Origin: Mangrovitalea sediminis
GTDB lineage: Bacteria; Pseudomonadota; Gammaproteobacteria; Pseudomonadales; Oleiphilaceae
NCBI RefSeq assembly: GCF_002514725.1
Contig: NZ_NTLB01000002.1
Coordinates: 124,001-188,000 of the forward strand
Direction: 5' to 3'
Length of the DNA stretch: 64,000 nucleotides
Positions 17,935 to 26,595 of this stretch are shown here, one piece after another. Numbering within the stretch: the stretch's first letter is position 1; every line of letters begins with the position of its first letter. Both the position numbers and the translations under genes were made by a program. The notes under the pieces are model-generated. The model ran no database searches and was not told the DNA's origin. It saw nothing but the letters and a program-made list of their open reading frames with translations.

Positions 17935-18015
17935 ATGATCAAAAACGTGCTCGTCCTTGTCGTGAACCTGGTCCTGGTGGTCGTCGTGCCGCCCGGGGGG
18001 CTTACGCGTGGATGA
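17935..18015 (+). CDS. ilvL: IlvL, leader peptide of the ilvGM operon
   Basis: A 26-codon open frame starts MIKNVLVLVVNLVLVVVV and continues with PPGG and TRG before TGA. It contains nine valine and five leucine codons, eight of the valines before or within the VVVV run. The shape, including the Pro-Pro-X-Gly after the branched-chain run, follows Escherichia coli IlvL. The last part of the frame forms one arm of an antiterminator hairpin. Shortage of charged tRNA-Val or tRNA-Leu should stall the ribosome in the valine run and allow read-through into ilvG. The ribosome-binding site is weak, which is common in leaders. The peptide itself has no other expected job. Confidence 0.85.
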   Translation: MIKNVLVLVVNLVLVVVVPPGGLTRG

Positions 18016-18080
18016 GAGATAGCTGACCGACAGCATCCCAGAAGCCCCCCGCACCGAAAGGTCCGGGGGGTTTCTCGTTT
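17994..18080 (+). promoter_or_regulatory. Transcription attenuator of ilvGM (antiterminator and terminator)
   Basis: The last leader codons contain CGGGGGGCTT (17994-18003), perfectly complementary to AAGCCCCCCG (18042-18051). The same second segment also pairs with CGGGGGGTTT (18064-18073) to form the terminator, which continues inward as ACC-GAAA-GGT and is followed by a T-rich tail (18071-18080). The two structures exclude each other. A ribosome finishing the leader covers the first arm and allows termination; a ribosome stalled upstream leaves it free and prevents termination. ilvG starts 45 bases later. Confidence 0.88.
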
Positions 18081-18124
18081 CTGGGCCAACCCAAAATGCA
18101 ACACCAGCGAGGAAGGACTCCGTC

Positions 18125-19828
18125 ATGAACGGCGCACAACACATTATCGAGGCGTTTCGGCGCCACCGGATCGACACGGTTTTCGGCTACCCGGGCGGCT
18201 GCATCATGCCCTTGTACGACGCCCTGGTGGAAAGCGATGTCGCCCATGTGCTATGCCGCCATGAGCAGGCCTGCGCCCTGTCTGCCGGGGGTTATAGCCG
18301 GGCCAGCGGTCGACTGGGTGTTTGTATCGCCACCTCCGGACCGGGTGCCACCAATCTGATCACCGGGGTTGCCGACGCTCATCGGGATTCGGTGCCCCTG
18401 CTGGTGATCACCGGCCAGGTTGCCAGTGGCCTCATCGGCACGGATGCGTTTCAAGAAACCGATGTGCTGGGGATGACGCTGGGCATCGTCAAGCACAGCT
18501 ATCTGGTGACGGAGGCTGACGAACTGCCCCGCATTATGGATGAGGCCATCGATCTGGCGACGAGCGGGCGGCCGGGCCCGGTCTGGATCGACGTCCCCAA
18601 GGACGTGTTGTTGCAGGCAGCGGAATCCCCGGAGGTTTATGTGCCTTCCATCGCCGCCCCGCGTCAACCGGACGAGAAAGCGCTCGAACGTGCACGGCAA
18701 ATGCTGAGGCAGGCGAAACGTCCCCTGTTGTATAGCGGCGGCGGCATCAAACTGGGCGGCGCCATTGACGCGTTCCGGGCTTTTGCTAATGCGACAGGCC
18801 TGCCCAACGTGGAAACCCTGCACGGTCTTGGCAATGCCGGGCTGGAAAACGCCAATCGTCTCGGCATGCTCGGAATGCACGGTTCACGGGCTGCGAACAT
18901 GGCGGTGGATGTGTGCGACCTGTTGATAGTGGTGGGGGCCCGGTTGGATGACCGGGCGACCGGCCGGATCGAGACCTTTGCGCCCAATGCGGGCCTGATC
19001 CATATCGATGGCGACCAAGCCGAGTTGGGCAAACTGAGAGAGGCGGATATCGCCCTGAGAGGCGACCTGAGCGTCATATTGGCAGCATTGTCGATGCCGT
19101 TGGCGCTGTCTGAATGGCAATCCCAGTGTCGGAGCTGGAGGGCGCAATACGGTTTCCAGCCAATGAGTATCGATGCGCCGGAGGCGCCGATCAGCGGACC
19201 GGCGTTCATTCGCCAGCTGTCCCGTATCACCGGCGGCCGGGCCATCATCAGCTGCGACGTGGGGCAGCACCAGATGTGGGTGGCCCAGTACTACGATTTC
19301 GATCATCCCCGTCAGCATCTGACCAGCGGCGGCCTCGGCACCATGGGTTTTGGTCTTCCTGCGGCAATCGGTGCCCGGATGGCATCGCCCGAGACAATGG
19401 TGATCAATGTCAGCGGCGATGGCTCCTTCATGATGAATGCGCAGGAGATGGCGACGATCAAACGATATCGGCTGCCGGTAAAAATGATCATCCTCGACAA
19501 CCAGTGCCTGGGGATGGTGCGTCAACAGCAGGAGTTGTTTTACGAGGGGAGGGAAAGCGAGATCGATTTGTCCGACAACCCGGATTTCGGCGCCATGGCT
19601 CGCGCCTTTGATATCCCTCATCTGGATATTTGCCAGGCCAACCAGATTCGCCGTGGTATCGAAACGCTGATGGCCTATCCCGGGCCCATGCTGCTGCACG
19701 TGGCGATTCAGCGTCAGGACAACGTCTGGCCCATCGTCAAACCCGGCGAAGCCAACCTCGACATGATTGAGGGTAAGCCTCAGTCGCAGATCAAAACCCA
19801 AACCCAGCATGCAAGGACAACGTCATGA
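18125..19828 (+). CDS. ilvG: IlvG, acetolactate synthase (AHAS II) large subunit
   Basis: The 567-residue catalytic subunit of acetohydroxyacid synthase makes acetolactate or acetohydroxybutyrate from pyruvate, the first common step to valine, leucine and isoleucine. It opens MNGAQHIIEAFRRH, as AHAS II does, and has VFGYPGG, the catalytic glutamate in LCRHEQA, TSGPGATNLITG, and the thiamine-diphosphate motif GDGSFMMNAQEM ending LDNQ. The length is 20 residues above the usual 548, due to a C-terminal tail. It is preceded by the ilvL attenuator and overlaps ilvM by four bases (ATGA). Unlike the broken ilvG of E. coli K-12 the frame is intact. Confidence 0.94.
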   Translation: MNGAQHIIEAFRRHRIDTVFGYPGGCIMPLYDALVESDVAHVLCRHEQACALSAGGYSRASGRLGVCIATSGPGATNLITGVADAHRDSVPLLVITGQVASGLIGTDAFQETDVLGMTLGIVKHSYLVTEADELPRIMDEAIDLATSGRPGPVWIDVPKDVLLQAAESPEVYVPSIAAPRQPDEKALERARQMLRQAKRPLLYSGGGIKLGGAIDAFRAFANATGLPNVETLHGLGNAGLENANRLGMLGMHGSRAANMAVDVCDLLIVVGARLDDRATGRIETFAPNAGLIHIDGDQAELGKLREADIALRGDLSVILAALSMPLALSEWQSQCRSWRAQYGFQPMSIDAPEAPISGPAFIRQLSRITGGRAIISCDVGQHQMWVAQYYDFDHPRQHLTSGGLGTMGFGLPAAIGARMASPETMVINVSGDGSFMMNAQEMATIKRYRLPVKMIILDNQCLGMVRQQQELFYEGRESEIDLSDNPDFGAMARAFDIPHLDICQANQIRRGIETLMAYPGPMLLHVAIQRQDNVWPIVKPGEANLDMIEGKPQSQIKTQTQHARTTS

Positions 19829-20106
19829 ACCCGCAATCCGACAAGGCCGCAGAGTGTCATCAGATCCAGTTCCAGATGCAGGCAGAGCCCGCCGCTCTTG
19901 AGCGAGCCCTGCAGGTGATTCGTATCCGTGGTTTTGGTATCGAGTCGATGAAGGCCGACCTCGCGGACGGCCTGATCGATCTGGCGCTGATCGTGCGCGG
20001 CACGCGTCCGATCGGCACCTTGATGGCGCAGTTGGACAAACTGCAGACGGTGCTTTCGGTGGTGGCCGATTCCACCGCTTACGTCGAACAGCGCAAACGC
20101 GCCTGA
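19825..20106 (+). CDS. ilvM: IlvM, acetolactate synthase small regulatory subunit
   Basis: A 93-residue single ACT-domain protein. FQMQAEPAALERALQVIRIRGFGIESM and QLDKLQTVLSVV are the two halves of an IlvM-type ACT fold, and the length is near the 85 residues of E. coli IlvM. It activates the large subunit. AHAS II is the isoform that valine does not inhibit, but whether that holds here cannot be read from the sequence. The start codon lies within the ilvG stop (ATGA), so translation is coupled. No ilvE, ilvD or ilvA follows; the operon ends after ilvM. Confidence 0.88.
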   Translation: MNPQSDKAAECHQIQFQMQAEPAALERALQVIRIRGFGIESMKADLADGLIDLALIVRGTRPIGTLMAQLDKLQTVLSVVADSTAYVEQRKRA

Positions 20107-20113
20107 CCGGGTG

Positions 20114-20890
20114 TCAGGCCGATACCGGCCAGCGGTAGCTGTCCATGGTCAGGGTGCCGTGTGCCCAGCCCCGGTAGGAGGCCGCGCCTGTGGTGCCACC
20201 AGCGCCAGCGGCCACCAGCAGCGGATACCAATGTTCCGGTGTGGGATGGGCATGGTGGAAGTCCGGATGCTGGGAAAGGTGGATCAGGCCGTCCTGGTCA
20301 CCATGCCGAATCAGCTGTTCGGCCTTATCGGCGAAAGCGGCCGCCCAATCCGCAACCGGCGCCTGTTCGTTGAAGTCGATGGTACGCAGGTTGTGTACGA
20401 CGCTGCCCGAGCCCAGGACGATACAGTTTCCGCCAAAACCGGCCAACTGCCGGCCCAGATCGATATGCCAGGCGGGCGAGCGCTGTGGCTGGACTGACAC
20501 GGGGATGACAGGTACGTCGCTCAGGGCCGGCATGTCACGCAGGGGCACCCAGGCGCCATGGTCGAGATCGCGTTTTTCATCGATAGCGATTGGCAGGCCG
20601 CTGGCGGCCAGGTGTTCTGCCAGGGCCTCCGCCGTTTCCGGTGCGCCCCTGGCTTCGTAACGCAGCTGATAGAGCCGGTCAGGGAAACCGTAGAAGTCAT
20701 GGAAGGCATCGAAATGCGAACGCACGCCGATCGTCGGATCGGTGGTTGTCCAGTGGGCGGAAACCACGATCAGGGCTGCCGGAGCCTGCTTGGCGATCTG
20801 CTCCCCGAGCGCCTTCCACTCAGCGCGAACGGGATGTTGGCTGACCGTTGTCATGGGGGAGCCATGAGACACGAAATAGGCTTTTGACAC
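20114..20890 (-). CDS. DODA-type extradiol ring-cleavage dioxygenase (YgiD-like)
   Basis: A 258-residue member of the class III extradiol (LigB-like) dioxygenase family. Visible family blocks are AYFVSHGSPM (first metal His), VVSAHW (second His), LDHGAWVPLRDMP and VLGSGSVVHNLR. The plant homologue makes betalamic acid from DOPA; bacterial YgiD opens DOPA too, but the physiological substrate is usually unknown. The GTG at 20890 is 5 bases after a perfect AGGAGGT; the frame is open further upstream without a site. It is convergent with ilvM, 7 bases apart. Confidence 0.88.
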   Translation of the reverse strand: MSKAYFVSHGSPMTTVSQHPVRAEWKALGEQIAKQAPAALIVVSAHWTTTDPTIGVRSHFDAFHDFYGFPDRLYQLRYEARGAPETAEALAEHLAASGLPIAIDEKRDLDHGAWVPLRDMPALSDVPVIPVSVQPQRSPAWHIDLGRQLAGFGGNCIVLGSGSVVHNLRTIDFNEQAPVADWAAAFADKAEQLIRHGDQDGLIHLSQHPDFHHAHPTPEHWYPLLVAAGAGGTTGAASYRGWAHGTLTMDSYRWPVSA

Positions 20891-21011
20891 GCCGTACCTC
20901 CTATATGCACTAGAGGCCCATTCTACCGTTTCAGTTTTCGATGAAATACTGCTCCCTTGGGGAAAGACTGTCACGGAAACTGGAACAAAATGAGCGTTAT
21001 CTCGCGTGTTT

Positions 21012-21275
21012 CTATCCGGCGCCTGGGGGATGTGTTCTTTCCGCCAGCCGTTGGGCCAGTGCGTCGTCAATTCGTGTGATCAGGCTTTCTGAGGGCTCTG
21101 CCTGACTGCGCTCAAGCCGCTTGAGGATGTCCACTGTCTGGCGCCATCCGCGGATAAAGCGCCGGCAGTGATTGCAGATCAGGAGATGAAAACGCATGGC
21201 GAAACGCCGCGACGGGGACAATTGCCCGTCGACATACTCACTCGCCAGTGACGTGAATTCTCGGCATTTTAGCAT
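21012..21275 (-). CDS. Zinc-finger anti-sigma factor
   Basis: An 87-residue protein of the zf-HC2 / ZAS anti-sigma type. The zinc motif is HLLICNHCRRF (His-x3-Cys-x2-Cys), preceded by the usual EYVDGQLSPSRRFAMRFH helix. No membrane helix is present, so it is a soluble inhibitor. Its start overlaps the end of the sigma gene by 7 bases, the standard arrangement for an ECF sigma/anti-sigma pair. A redox or metal signal acting on the zinc site is likely but not shown. Confidence 0.88.
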   Translation of the reverse strand: MLKCREFTSLASEYVDGQLSPSRRFAMRFHLLICNHCRRFIRGWRQTVDILKRLERSQAEPSESLITRIDDALAQRLAERTHPPGAG

Positions 21276-21907
21276 TCGCCGGTCTCCCGAAATCCTTCGA
21301 TCATCGTAAACAAACGTTGTCGGGCACGATGCAAGGCCACCCTGACATTAGACGCAGACATCTCCAGAATGTTACAGACATCATCGGCGGAAAGCTGCTT
21401 CAGGTCGGTCAGGGTTAGTACTGACCGCTGATTTTCCGGCAGTCGCTCGATGTGCTTGTCGAGGCAGTCCTGCAGGGCATGCTGTTCGAACAGGTTTTCG
21501 ATTTCGTTGTGGCCCCAGGATCGGGTCGGCTGACCCCAGTGACCGTCGCTGGCAAAGCGGTCCGCCATATCGGGTTCCAGCCATTCGGTAATGTCTGTCA
21601 GCGTTTCCCGCGAACTCTTGCGTAAGCGGTTTCGGGCACGGTTGGCGACGATGGTACAGAGCCAGGTCTTGAGACTGGAGCGTCCTTCGAACTTGTGGAT
21701 AGCGTCGACAACGGCCAGCCAGGTATCCTGCACCACATCTTCCGCGGCCGCCGGATCGAGCATGCCGCGTGCCGTGGCCAGCATCACGCTGGAGTAGCAT
21801 CGCACGGCATCCTGGTAAGCCTTGGCGTCACCGGCACGAAGACCGGCAATCAGCGTGTCCTCGATTAGGGCATCTGCCGGGGATTCATCTCCGGTTGCCT
21901 TGGCCAT
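21269..21907 (-). CDS. ECF sigma factor (RpoE-like)
   Basis: A 212-residue extracytoplasmic-function sigma factor. Region 2 is seen at residues about 30-95 (LDPAAAEDVVQDTWLAVVDAIHKFEGRSSLKTWLCTIVANRARNRLR). Region 4 is at about 145-200, with LPENQRSVLTLTDLKQLSADDVCNIL and MSASNVRVALHRARQRL as the helix-turn-helix. Its anti-sigma partner is the next gene. It is divergent across 294 bases from the TVP38-flavoprotein operon, which is therefore a candidate target. A stress role is inferred from the family. Confidence 0.92.
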   Translation of the reverse strand: MAKATGDESPADALIEDTLIAGLRAGDAKAYQDAVRCYSSVMLATARGMLDPAAAEDVVQDTWLAVVDAIHKFEGRSSLKTWLCTIVANRARNRLRKSSRETLTDITEWLEPDMADRFASDGHWGQPTRSWGHNEIENLFEQHALQDCLDKHIERLPENQRSVLTLTDLKQLSADDVCNILEMSASNVRVALHRARQRLFTMIEGFRETGEC

Positions 21908-22201
21908 AGCGTATCCTTGTATGGTCTGTTCGGTCTGCCTCCGTCCGGGCTGGGTGTCTGGAGGGCTTCTGAGGCATCATCTTACTTGCACTGCCCGATT
22001 ATTTGCACCTTTGGAGAGCGATGCGCACCTCCCCTGGGGTGTTGCCGGGAAAGTCGGCGCTGTAACAAATTCCGGACTCACGGGTCCATCTGATAGAAAA
22101 CTTTTTCCGTAAGAGGGTGGTGGGTTCCAGTGCCCTTACGAAGGGATCTTCCCGCGGAATGACTTCGGTGGGCGTTCGCGCTCCGCAAATGAGACAGGGT
22201 A

Positions 22202-24397
22202 ATGATGACGCGATTGGGAAAACCTTTGCTGTTGGGTCTGGTGATCGTGGCGATAACCGCCTTCTTTGCACTGGGCCTGCAGCAGTACCTGTCTCTGGCC
22301 TGGCTCAAGCAGGAACAGGCCTCGTTGGCTGCATTGATCGCCGGGGACCCTGCGACCGCTACGGCGGTGTTCATGCTGATCTACGTGTTGGTGACCGCGT
22401 TGTCGCTGCCCGGTGCGACGGTGATGACGCTGGCCGGTGGTGCGCTGTTCGGCCTCGCGTGGGGGCTGATCATGGTGTCGTTCGCCTCGTCGGTCGGCGC
22501 CAGTCTCGCCTTCTTGGCTTCGCGGTATCTGTTCCGTGACGGCCTGCAGCGGCGCTATGCCCGAGCCTTGCAGCGGGTCGATGCCGGTATTGCGCGCGAC
22601 GGTGCCTTTTATCTGGCGAGCCTGCGTCTGGTGCCGGTCTTTCCCTTTTTCGTTATCAATCTGGTGATGGGGCTGACCGGTTTGCGGTTGCGGACCTTCT
22701 ACGTTGTCAGCCAATTGGCGATGTTGCCGGGGACCTTTATCTATGTGAATGCGGGGACGCAGCTTGGGCAGATTGCCCAGCCGAGAGACATCCTGTCCGC
22801 TGGGTTGCTGCTGTCGTTGACCCTGCTGGGTCTATTCCCGTTGGTCGCCAAGTTTGTCCTCGCGCGCCTCCAGCGTGCGCGACTGTATCGAGGGTTTCAG
22901 CGGCCCAAGCGTTTCGATTACAACCTTCTGGTCATCGGCGCCGGTTCGGCCGGGCTGGTGTCGGCTTACATCGCATCGGCGGTGAAGGCCCGGGTTGGGC
23001 TGATCGAGCGGGATCGTATGGGCGGTGACTGTCTCAATACCGGTTGTGTCCCTTCCAAGGCATTGATTCGCTCGGCCGGTGTGGCGGACCTGTTCCGGCA
23101 CGCGGACCGCTACGGTTTGCCGGCTCAGGAGCCGGACGTGCCATTCGGGCAGGTTATGGAGCGGGTACAGTCCGTGATCCAGGCTGTCGAGCCGCATGAT
23201 TCCGTTGCACGCTATTCGGCGTTGGGTGTGGATTGTATTCAAGGTGAGGCACGCTTCGTCAGCCCCTGGGAGCTGGAGGTGTCGACGGCATCGGGAACAC
23301 GCCGGCTCAGCGCCCGCTCGACGGTTATCGCGACCGGCGGCCGCCCGTTTCTTCCACCGATTCCAGGGCTGGAGTCCGTGGCACCGCTGACGTCGGATAC
23401 GATCTGGTCGTTGCGCAAAAAGCCTGAGCGGTTGCTGGTGTTGGGTGGCGGGCCCATCGGGGCCGAGTTGAGCCAGGCCTTTGCCCGTCTTGGTGTGGCT
23501 GTCACCCTGGTGGAGGCCGGGGACCGATTGCTGAGCCGGGAAGACGAGGATGTCTCGGCGGCGGTACTGGTGGCCTTCCAGAAAGACGGGATCGATGTCC
23601 GGCTTGGCCATCGGGCTACCCGATTCGTGCGGGAGGATGGTGAGAAGGTGCTCTATACCGAGCACCGGGGTGAGCACGTTCGCCTGCCCTTCGATCAACT
23701 GCTGGTGGCTGTGGGCCGGGCGGGCAATACGGCGGGGCTGGGGCTTGAGGTTTTGGGTATCGAACCCGCCGGCAATGGCACTTTGCCGGTCGCGGAGGAT
23801 CTCAGCGTCCGCTACCCCAACCTGTTCGCCTGCGGCGATGTTGCCGGTCCCTATCAATTCACCCACACGGCGGCGCATCAAGCCTGGTATGCGGCTGTGA
23901 ACGGCCTCTTTGGCGGTTTCCGGCGCTTCAAGGCGGATTACCGGGTGATTCCCTGGGTGACCTTTACGGCGCCGGAAGTGGGGCGCGTCGGTCTCAACGA
24001 GCGGGAGGCTCAGGCACAAGGCGTTGCCTATGAGGTCACCCGTTACAATCTCGATGACCTGGACAGGGCCATTGTGGACAGCGCAGCACAGGGTTTTATC
24101 AAGGTCCTTACGCCACCCGGCAAGGACCGCATCCTCGGCGTGACCGTGATGGCCGATCATGCGGCAGAGATACTCAGCGAATTTATTCTGGCGATGAAGC
24201 ATGGCATCGGCTTGAACAAAATCCTGGCGACGATTCATCCCTACCCCACCTGGAACGAGGCGGTGAAATATACCGCAGGCAACTGGAAGCGTGCCCATGC
24301 GCCAGCGTCGGTCCTGGGTTGGCTGGGGCGATATCATCGCTGGCGTCTCGGCGGGAGCGCGGTGTCATCGCCCACTACGCCGTCGGAGGACCATTGA
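22202..24397 (+). CDS. Fusion of TVP38/TMEM64 membrane domain and mercuric-reductase-like flavoprotein
   Basis: A 731-residue two-domain protein. Residues 1-230 form a TVP38/TMEM64 (DedA-like) membrane domain with the re-entrant motif LPGATVMTLAGGALFG and LRLVPVFPFFVINLVMGLT. Residues about 238-715 are a class I pyridine nucleotide-disulfide oxidoreductase: VIGAGSAGLVSAYIA (FAD), the redox pair in GGDCLNTGCVPSK, VLGGGPIGAELSQAFARLG (NAD(P)H), and HPYPTWNEAV at the dimer end. No heavy-metal-binding N-terminal domain is present, so mercury reduction is not implied. It begins a four-gene operon whose members overlap or nearly touch. The electron acceptor is unknown; redox coupled to a membrane lipid or metal process is a guess. 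Confidence 0.86.
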   Translation: MMTRLGKPLLLGLVIVAITAFFALGLQQYLSLAWLKQEQASLAALIAGDPATATAVFMLIYVLVTALSLPGATVMTLAGGALFGLAWGLIMVSFASSVGASLAFLASRYLFRDGLQRRYARALQRVDAGIARDGAFYLASLRLVPVFPFFVINLVMGLTGLRLRTFYVVSQLAMLPGTFIYVNAGTQLGQIAQPRDILSAGLLLSLTLLGLFPLVAKFVLARLQRARLYRGFQRPKRFDYNLLVIGAGSAGLVSAYIASAVKARVGLIERDRMGGDCLNTGCVPSKALIRSAGVADLFRHADRYGLPAQEPDVPFGQVMERVQSVIQAVEPHDSVARYSALGVDCIQGEARFVSPWELEVSTASGTRRLSARSTVIATGGRPFLPPIPGLESVAPLTSDTIWSLRKKPERLLVLGGGPIGAELSQAFARLGVAVTLVEAGDRLLSREDEDVSAAVLVAFQKDGIDVRLGHRATRFVREDGEKVLYTEHRGEHVRLPFDQLLVAVGRAGNTAGLGLEVLGIEPAGNGTLPVAEDLSVRYPNLFACGDVAGPYQFTHTAAHQAWYAAVNGLFGGFRRFKADYRVIPWVTFTAPEVGRVGLNEREAQAQGVAYEVTRYNLDDLDRAIVDSAAQGFIKVLTPPGKDRILGVTVMADHAAEILSEFILAMKHGIGLNKILATIHPYPTWNEAVKYTAGNWKRAHAPASVLGWLGRYHRWRLGGSAVSSPTTPSEDH

Positions 24398-25191
24398 TGC
24401 GTCTTGTCTGGAGTTTTCTGCTGGTCATGGGGCTGAGTTTTCCAGCTTATGCCAGCTTTGATCAGAGCCACGCCGCCTGGACGCAGTTGTTGCGCAAGCA
24501 TGTGACCTGGATTCGCGATGGCCATGCTTCGGTGGTGGATTATGCCGGTTTCAAGCGGGATCAGCCGGCGCTGGAGGCCTATCTGGCGACCTTGTCCGCT
24601 GTGCCGAAAGCGACGTTTGAACGCTGGACCCGGGACCAGCAACTGGCGTTTCTGATCAATGCCTACAACGCCTTCACGGTTGATCTGATCCTGCGCCACT
24701 ACCCCGGCATCAAATCGATCAAGGATATCGGGTCCTGGTTCAGCAGCCCCTGGAGTATCCGTTTCTTTACCCTGTTGGACGGGAAGCGCACGTTGGATGA
24801 CGTCGAGCATAAGCTGATCCGACCGGTTTATCGGGATCCGCGAGTGCATATGGCGCTGAACTGTGCCTCCAAAGGCTGTCCTGCCCTGAGGCCGGAGGCC
24901 TATGAAGCTGACCGGCTGGATGCGCAGCTGAACGACAGCGTGCGGCGCTTTTTGGGGGATCGGCCGCGTAATCGCTACAACGCGAGTGCGGGAGAGCTTC
25001 AGGTCTCCAAGATCTTCGATTGGTATGGCGATGACTGGCAAAACAACGCCGTCGGCTTTCACGGCATCAAGGATCTCTTCGCCCGCTATGCGGAGGTGCT
25101 GGCGCAAAAGCCGGCGGCGATCCAGCGTATCCGGCAGCAGGAGGTTCCCGTGGAATTTCTCGATTACGACTGGTCCTTGAATGGGAAGTAG
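24397..25191 (+). CDS. DUF547 domain protein, exported
   Basis: A 264-residue protein with a signal peptide (residues 1-20, ending PAYAS) and a DUF547 domain over the rest. Typical blocks are DQQLAFLINAYNAFTVDLILRHYPGIKSIKDIGSW, the two-cysteine segment HMALNCASKGCPAL, and a conserved C-terminal DYDWSLN. The domain has weak similarity to papain-like folds but no established activity. Its ATG overlaps the previous stop (TGATG), so it is tightly coupled to the flavoprotein. DUF547 and TVP38-flavoprotein genes are often neighbours in marine bacteria, which suggests a joint pathway. Confidence 0.88.
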   Translation: MRLVWSFLLVMGLSFPAYASFDQSHAAWTQLLRKHVTWIRDGHASVVDYAGFKRDQPALEAYLATLSAVPKATFERWTRDQQLAFLINAYNAFTVDLILRHYPGIKSIKDIGSWFSSPWSIRFFTLLDGKRTLDDVEHKLIRPVYRDPRVHMALNCASKGCPALRPEAYEADRLDAQLNDSVRRFLGDRPRNRYNASAGELQVSKIFDWYGDDWQNNAVGFHGIKDLFARYAEVLAQKPAAIQRIRQQEVPVEFLDYDWSLNGK

Positions 25192-25194
25192 GGC

Positions 25195-26595
25195 ATGACG
25201 ACGACGCAAACGCTGTTTTTCTGGGGTTTTCTGTTGGTTTATGGCGTGGTGATGTATGTGCTGTCGCCGCGCAGCACCAGTCCTGCTTCGTTTTTCCGGG
25301 GGGCCGATGCTCAGGGGCGGCCGGTCGGTCAGTGGTCGTTGATGGCGAGTATCTTTATCAGCTGGATCTTTGCGAAATCGGTCACCAATGCGGCCAACCT
25401 GGGGGCGACCTATGGGGTGGTTGGCGGACTTGCCTATGCCACTTACTGGTTCTCCATACCGGTGGCCGGTTACGTCATCTACCTCATTCGTACCCAGACA
25501 GGGGCAGAGAGCCTGACCCAGTTCCTGACGTCACGTTACGGCCGTCTGGCGTCCGTGGGGTTTTCGGTGGCCATTCTGATTCGTCTCTACAATGAGGTCT
25601 GGAGCAATACTGAGGTGGTCGGCGGCTATTTCGGTGCGCCCGGTCAGGCGAGCTATTATGGTGCGGCTATCCTGTTCACGATTTTCACGCTGGCCTATAG
25701 CCTCAAGGGCGGTTTGCGCAGCTCGATCTTTACGGATGTGATCCAGGCGGTGGTGTTCGTGGTCTTTGTGGGAACCGTCGCCTTTCTCATTCTGCCGCAG
25801 CATCCTCTTGGCACCCTTCTGAGCACCGGGTCTTTCCATATGAATAGCGGTCTCGACCTGTTGCTGGTCGCAGGGTTGCAGATCTTCAGCTACCCCTTTC
25901 ACGATCCGGTGTTGACCGACCGGGGGTTCGTCAGTGACGAAAGACATATGCTGAAGAGTTTTATCGTCGCGGGTGTGCTCGGTTTTATTGCCGTTTTCGT
26001 GTTCAGTCTGGTGGGTGTCCATGCGCAGCTGTCCGGCATCGATGCGGCAGGTAATGCGCCGGCGGCGGTGGGTCGGGCCCTGGGTATCGGTGCGCTCTTT
26101 GTGATGACGGTGGTGATGATGACCTCGGCAGGTTCCACGCTGGATTCGACGTTCACCTCCCTGTCGAAATCCCTGGCCATCGATTTGCCCCGGCTGCTGG
26201 GGTGGGGCAAGGATAGGGCGCCGCGTATCCGCACCGGGGCGCTGGTGATGATCGCATTCGCCATTCTCGGCAACCTGCCGATGTTCGCCGGCGCGGCCAT
26301 CCTTAAGGCCACCACGGTCAGCGGTACCATGGTGATGGGGTTGGCGCCGGTGTTCCTGTTCTATCGGTTTGTTCGTTGGTCGCCCTGGAGTTTCCACCTG
26401 AGTTTCTGGAGTGGTGTGGTGTTGGGGGTGTTGATGACGGTTGGCGCGATCCCTCCCAGTTGGGCTATTGGCGATGGGCACTATGCCATGCTGCTGGGTG
26501 TCAATGCCTGGGGGCTGCTGATCTGCACGGCGGGCTTCTTCATCCCCCTGGTTGTCCAGTCGCTGGCCGGGCGCCGTGTCGGTGAAGCCTTGTGA
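25195..26595 (+). CDS. Sodium:solute symporter family protein
   Basis: A 466-residue integral membrane protein of the SSS family with about 12-13 predicted helices. Family features include an N-terminal periplasmic-side start, WSLMASIFISWIFAKSVTNAANLG in the core, TDVIQAVVFVVFVGTVAF in the middle and MTSAGSTLDSTFTSLSKSLAIDLPR, the stretch that carries the sodium site residues. The substrate is unknown. It lies 3 bases after the DUF547 gene, and its stop overlaps the start of the next gene (GTGA). The operon context suggests it imports the substrate used by the neighbours. Confidence 0.88.
   Translation: MTTTQTLFFWGFLLVYGVVMYVLSPRSTSPASFFRGADAQGRPVGQWSLMASIFISWIFAKSVTNAANLGATYGVVGGLAYATYWFSIPVAGYVIYLIRTQTGAESLTQFLTSRYGRLASVGFSVAILIRLYNEVWSNTEVVGGYFGAPGQASYYGAAILFTIFTLAYSLKGGLRSSIFTDVIQAVVFVVFVGTVAFLILPQHPLGTLLSTGSFHMNSGLDLLLVAGLQIFSYPFHDPVLTDRGFVSDERHMLKSFIVAGVLGFIAVFVFSLVGVHAQLSGIDAAGNAPAAVGRALGIGALFVMTVVMMTSAGSTLDSTFTSLSKSLAIDLPRLLGWGKDRAPRIRTGALVMIAFAILGNLPMFAGAAILKATTVSGTMVMGLAPVFLFYRFVRWSPWSFHLSFWSGVVLGVLMTVGAIPPSWAIGDGHYAMLLGVNAWGLLICTAGFFIPLVVQSLAGRRVGEAL

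Noticed and set aside
22832-24337. A 501-codon minus-strand frame opposite the flavoprotein fusion
   Set aside because: Antisense shadow; the plus strand has strong FAD, NAD(P)H and redox-disulfide motifs.
22202-24397. Mercury resistance function for the mercuric-reductase-like domain
   Set aside because: No heavy-metal-binding N-terminal domain, no C-terminal vicinal cysteine pair and no mer genes nearby; the domain is a general disulfide oxidoreductase.
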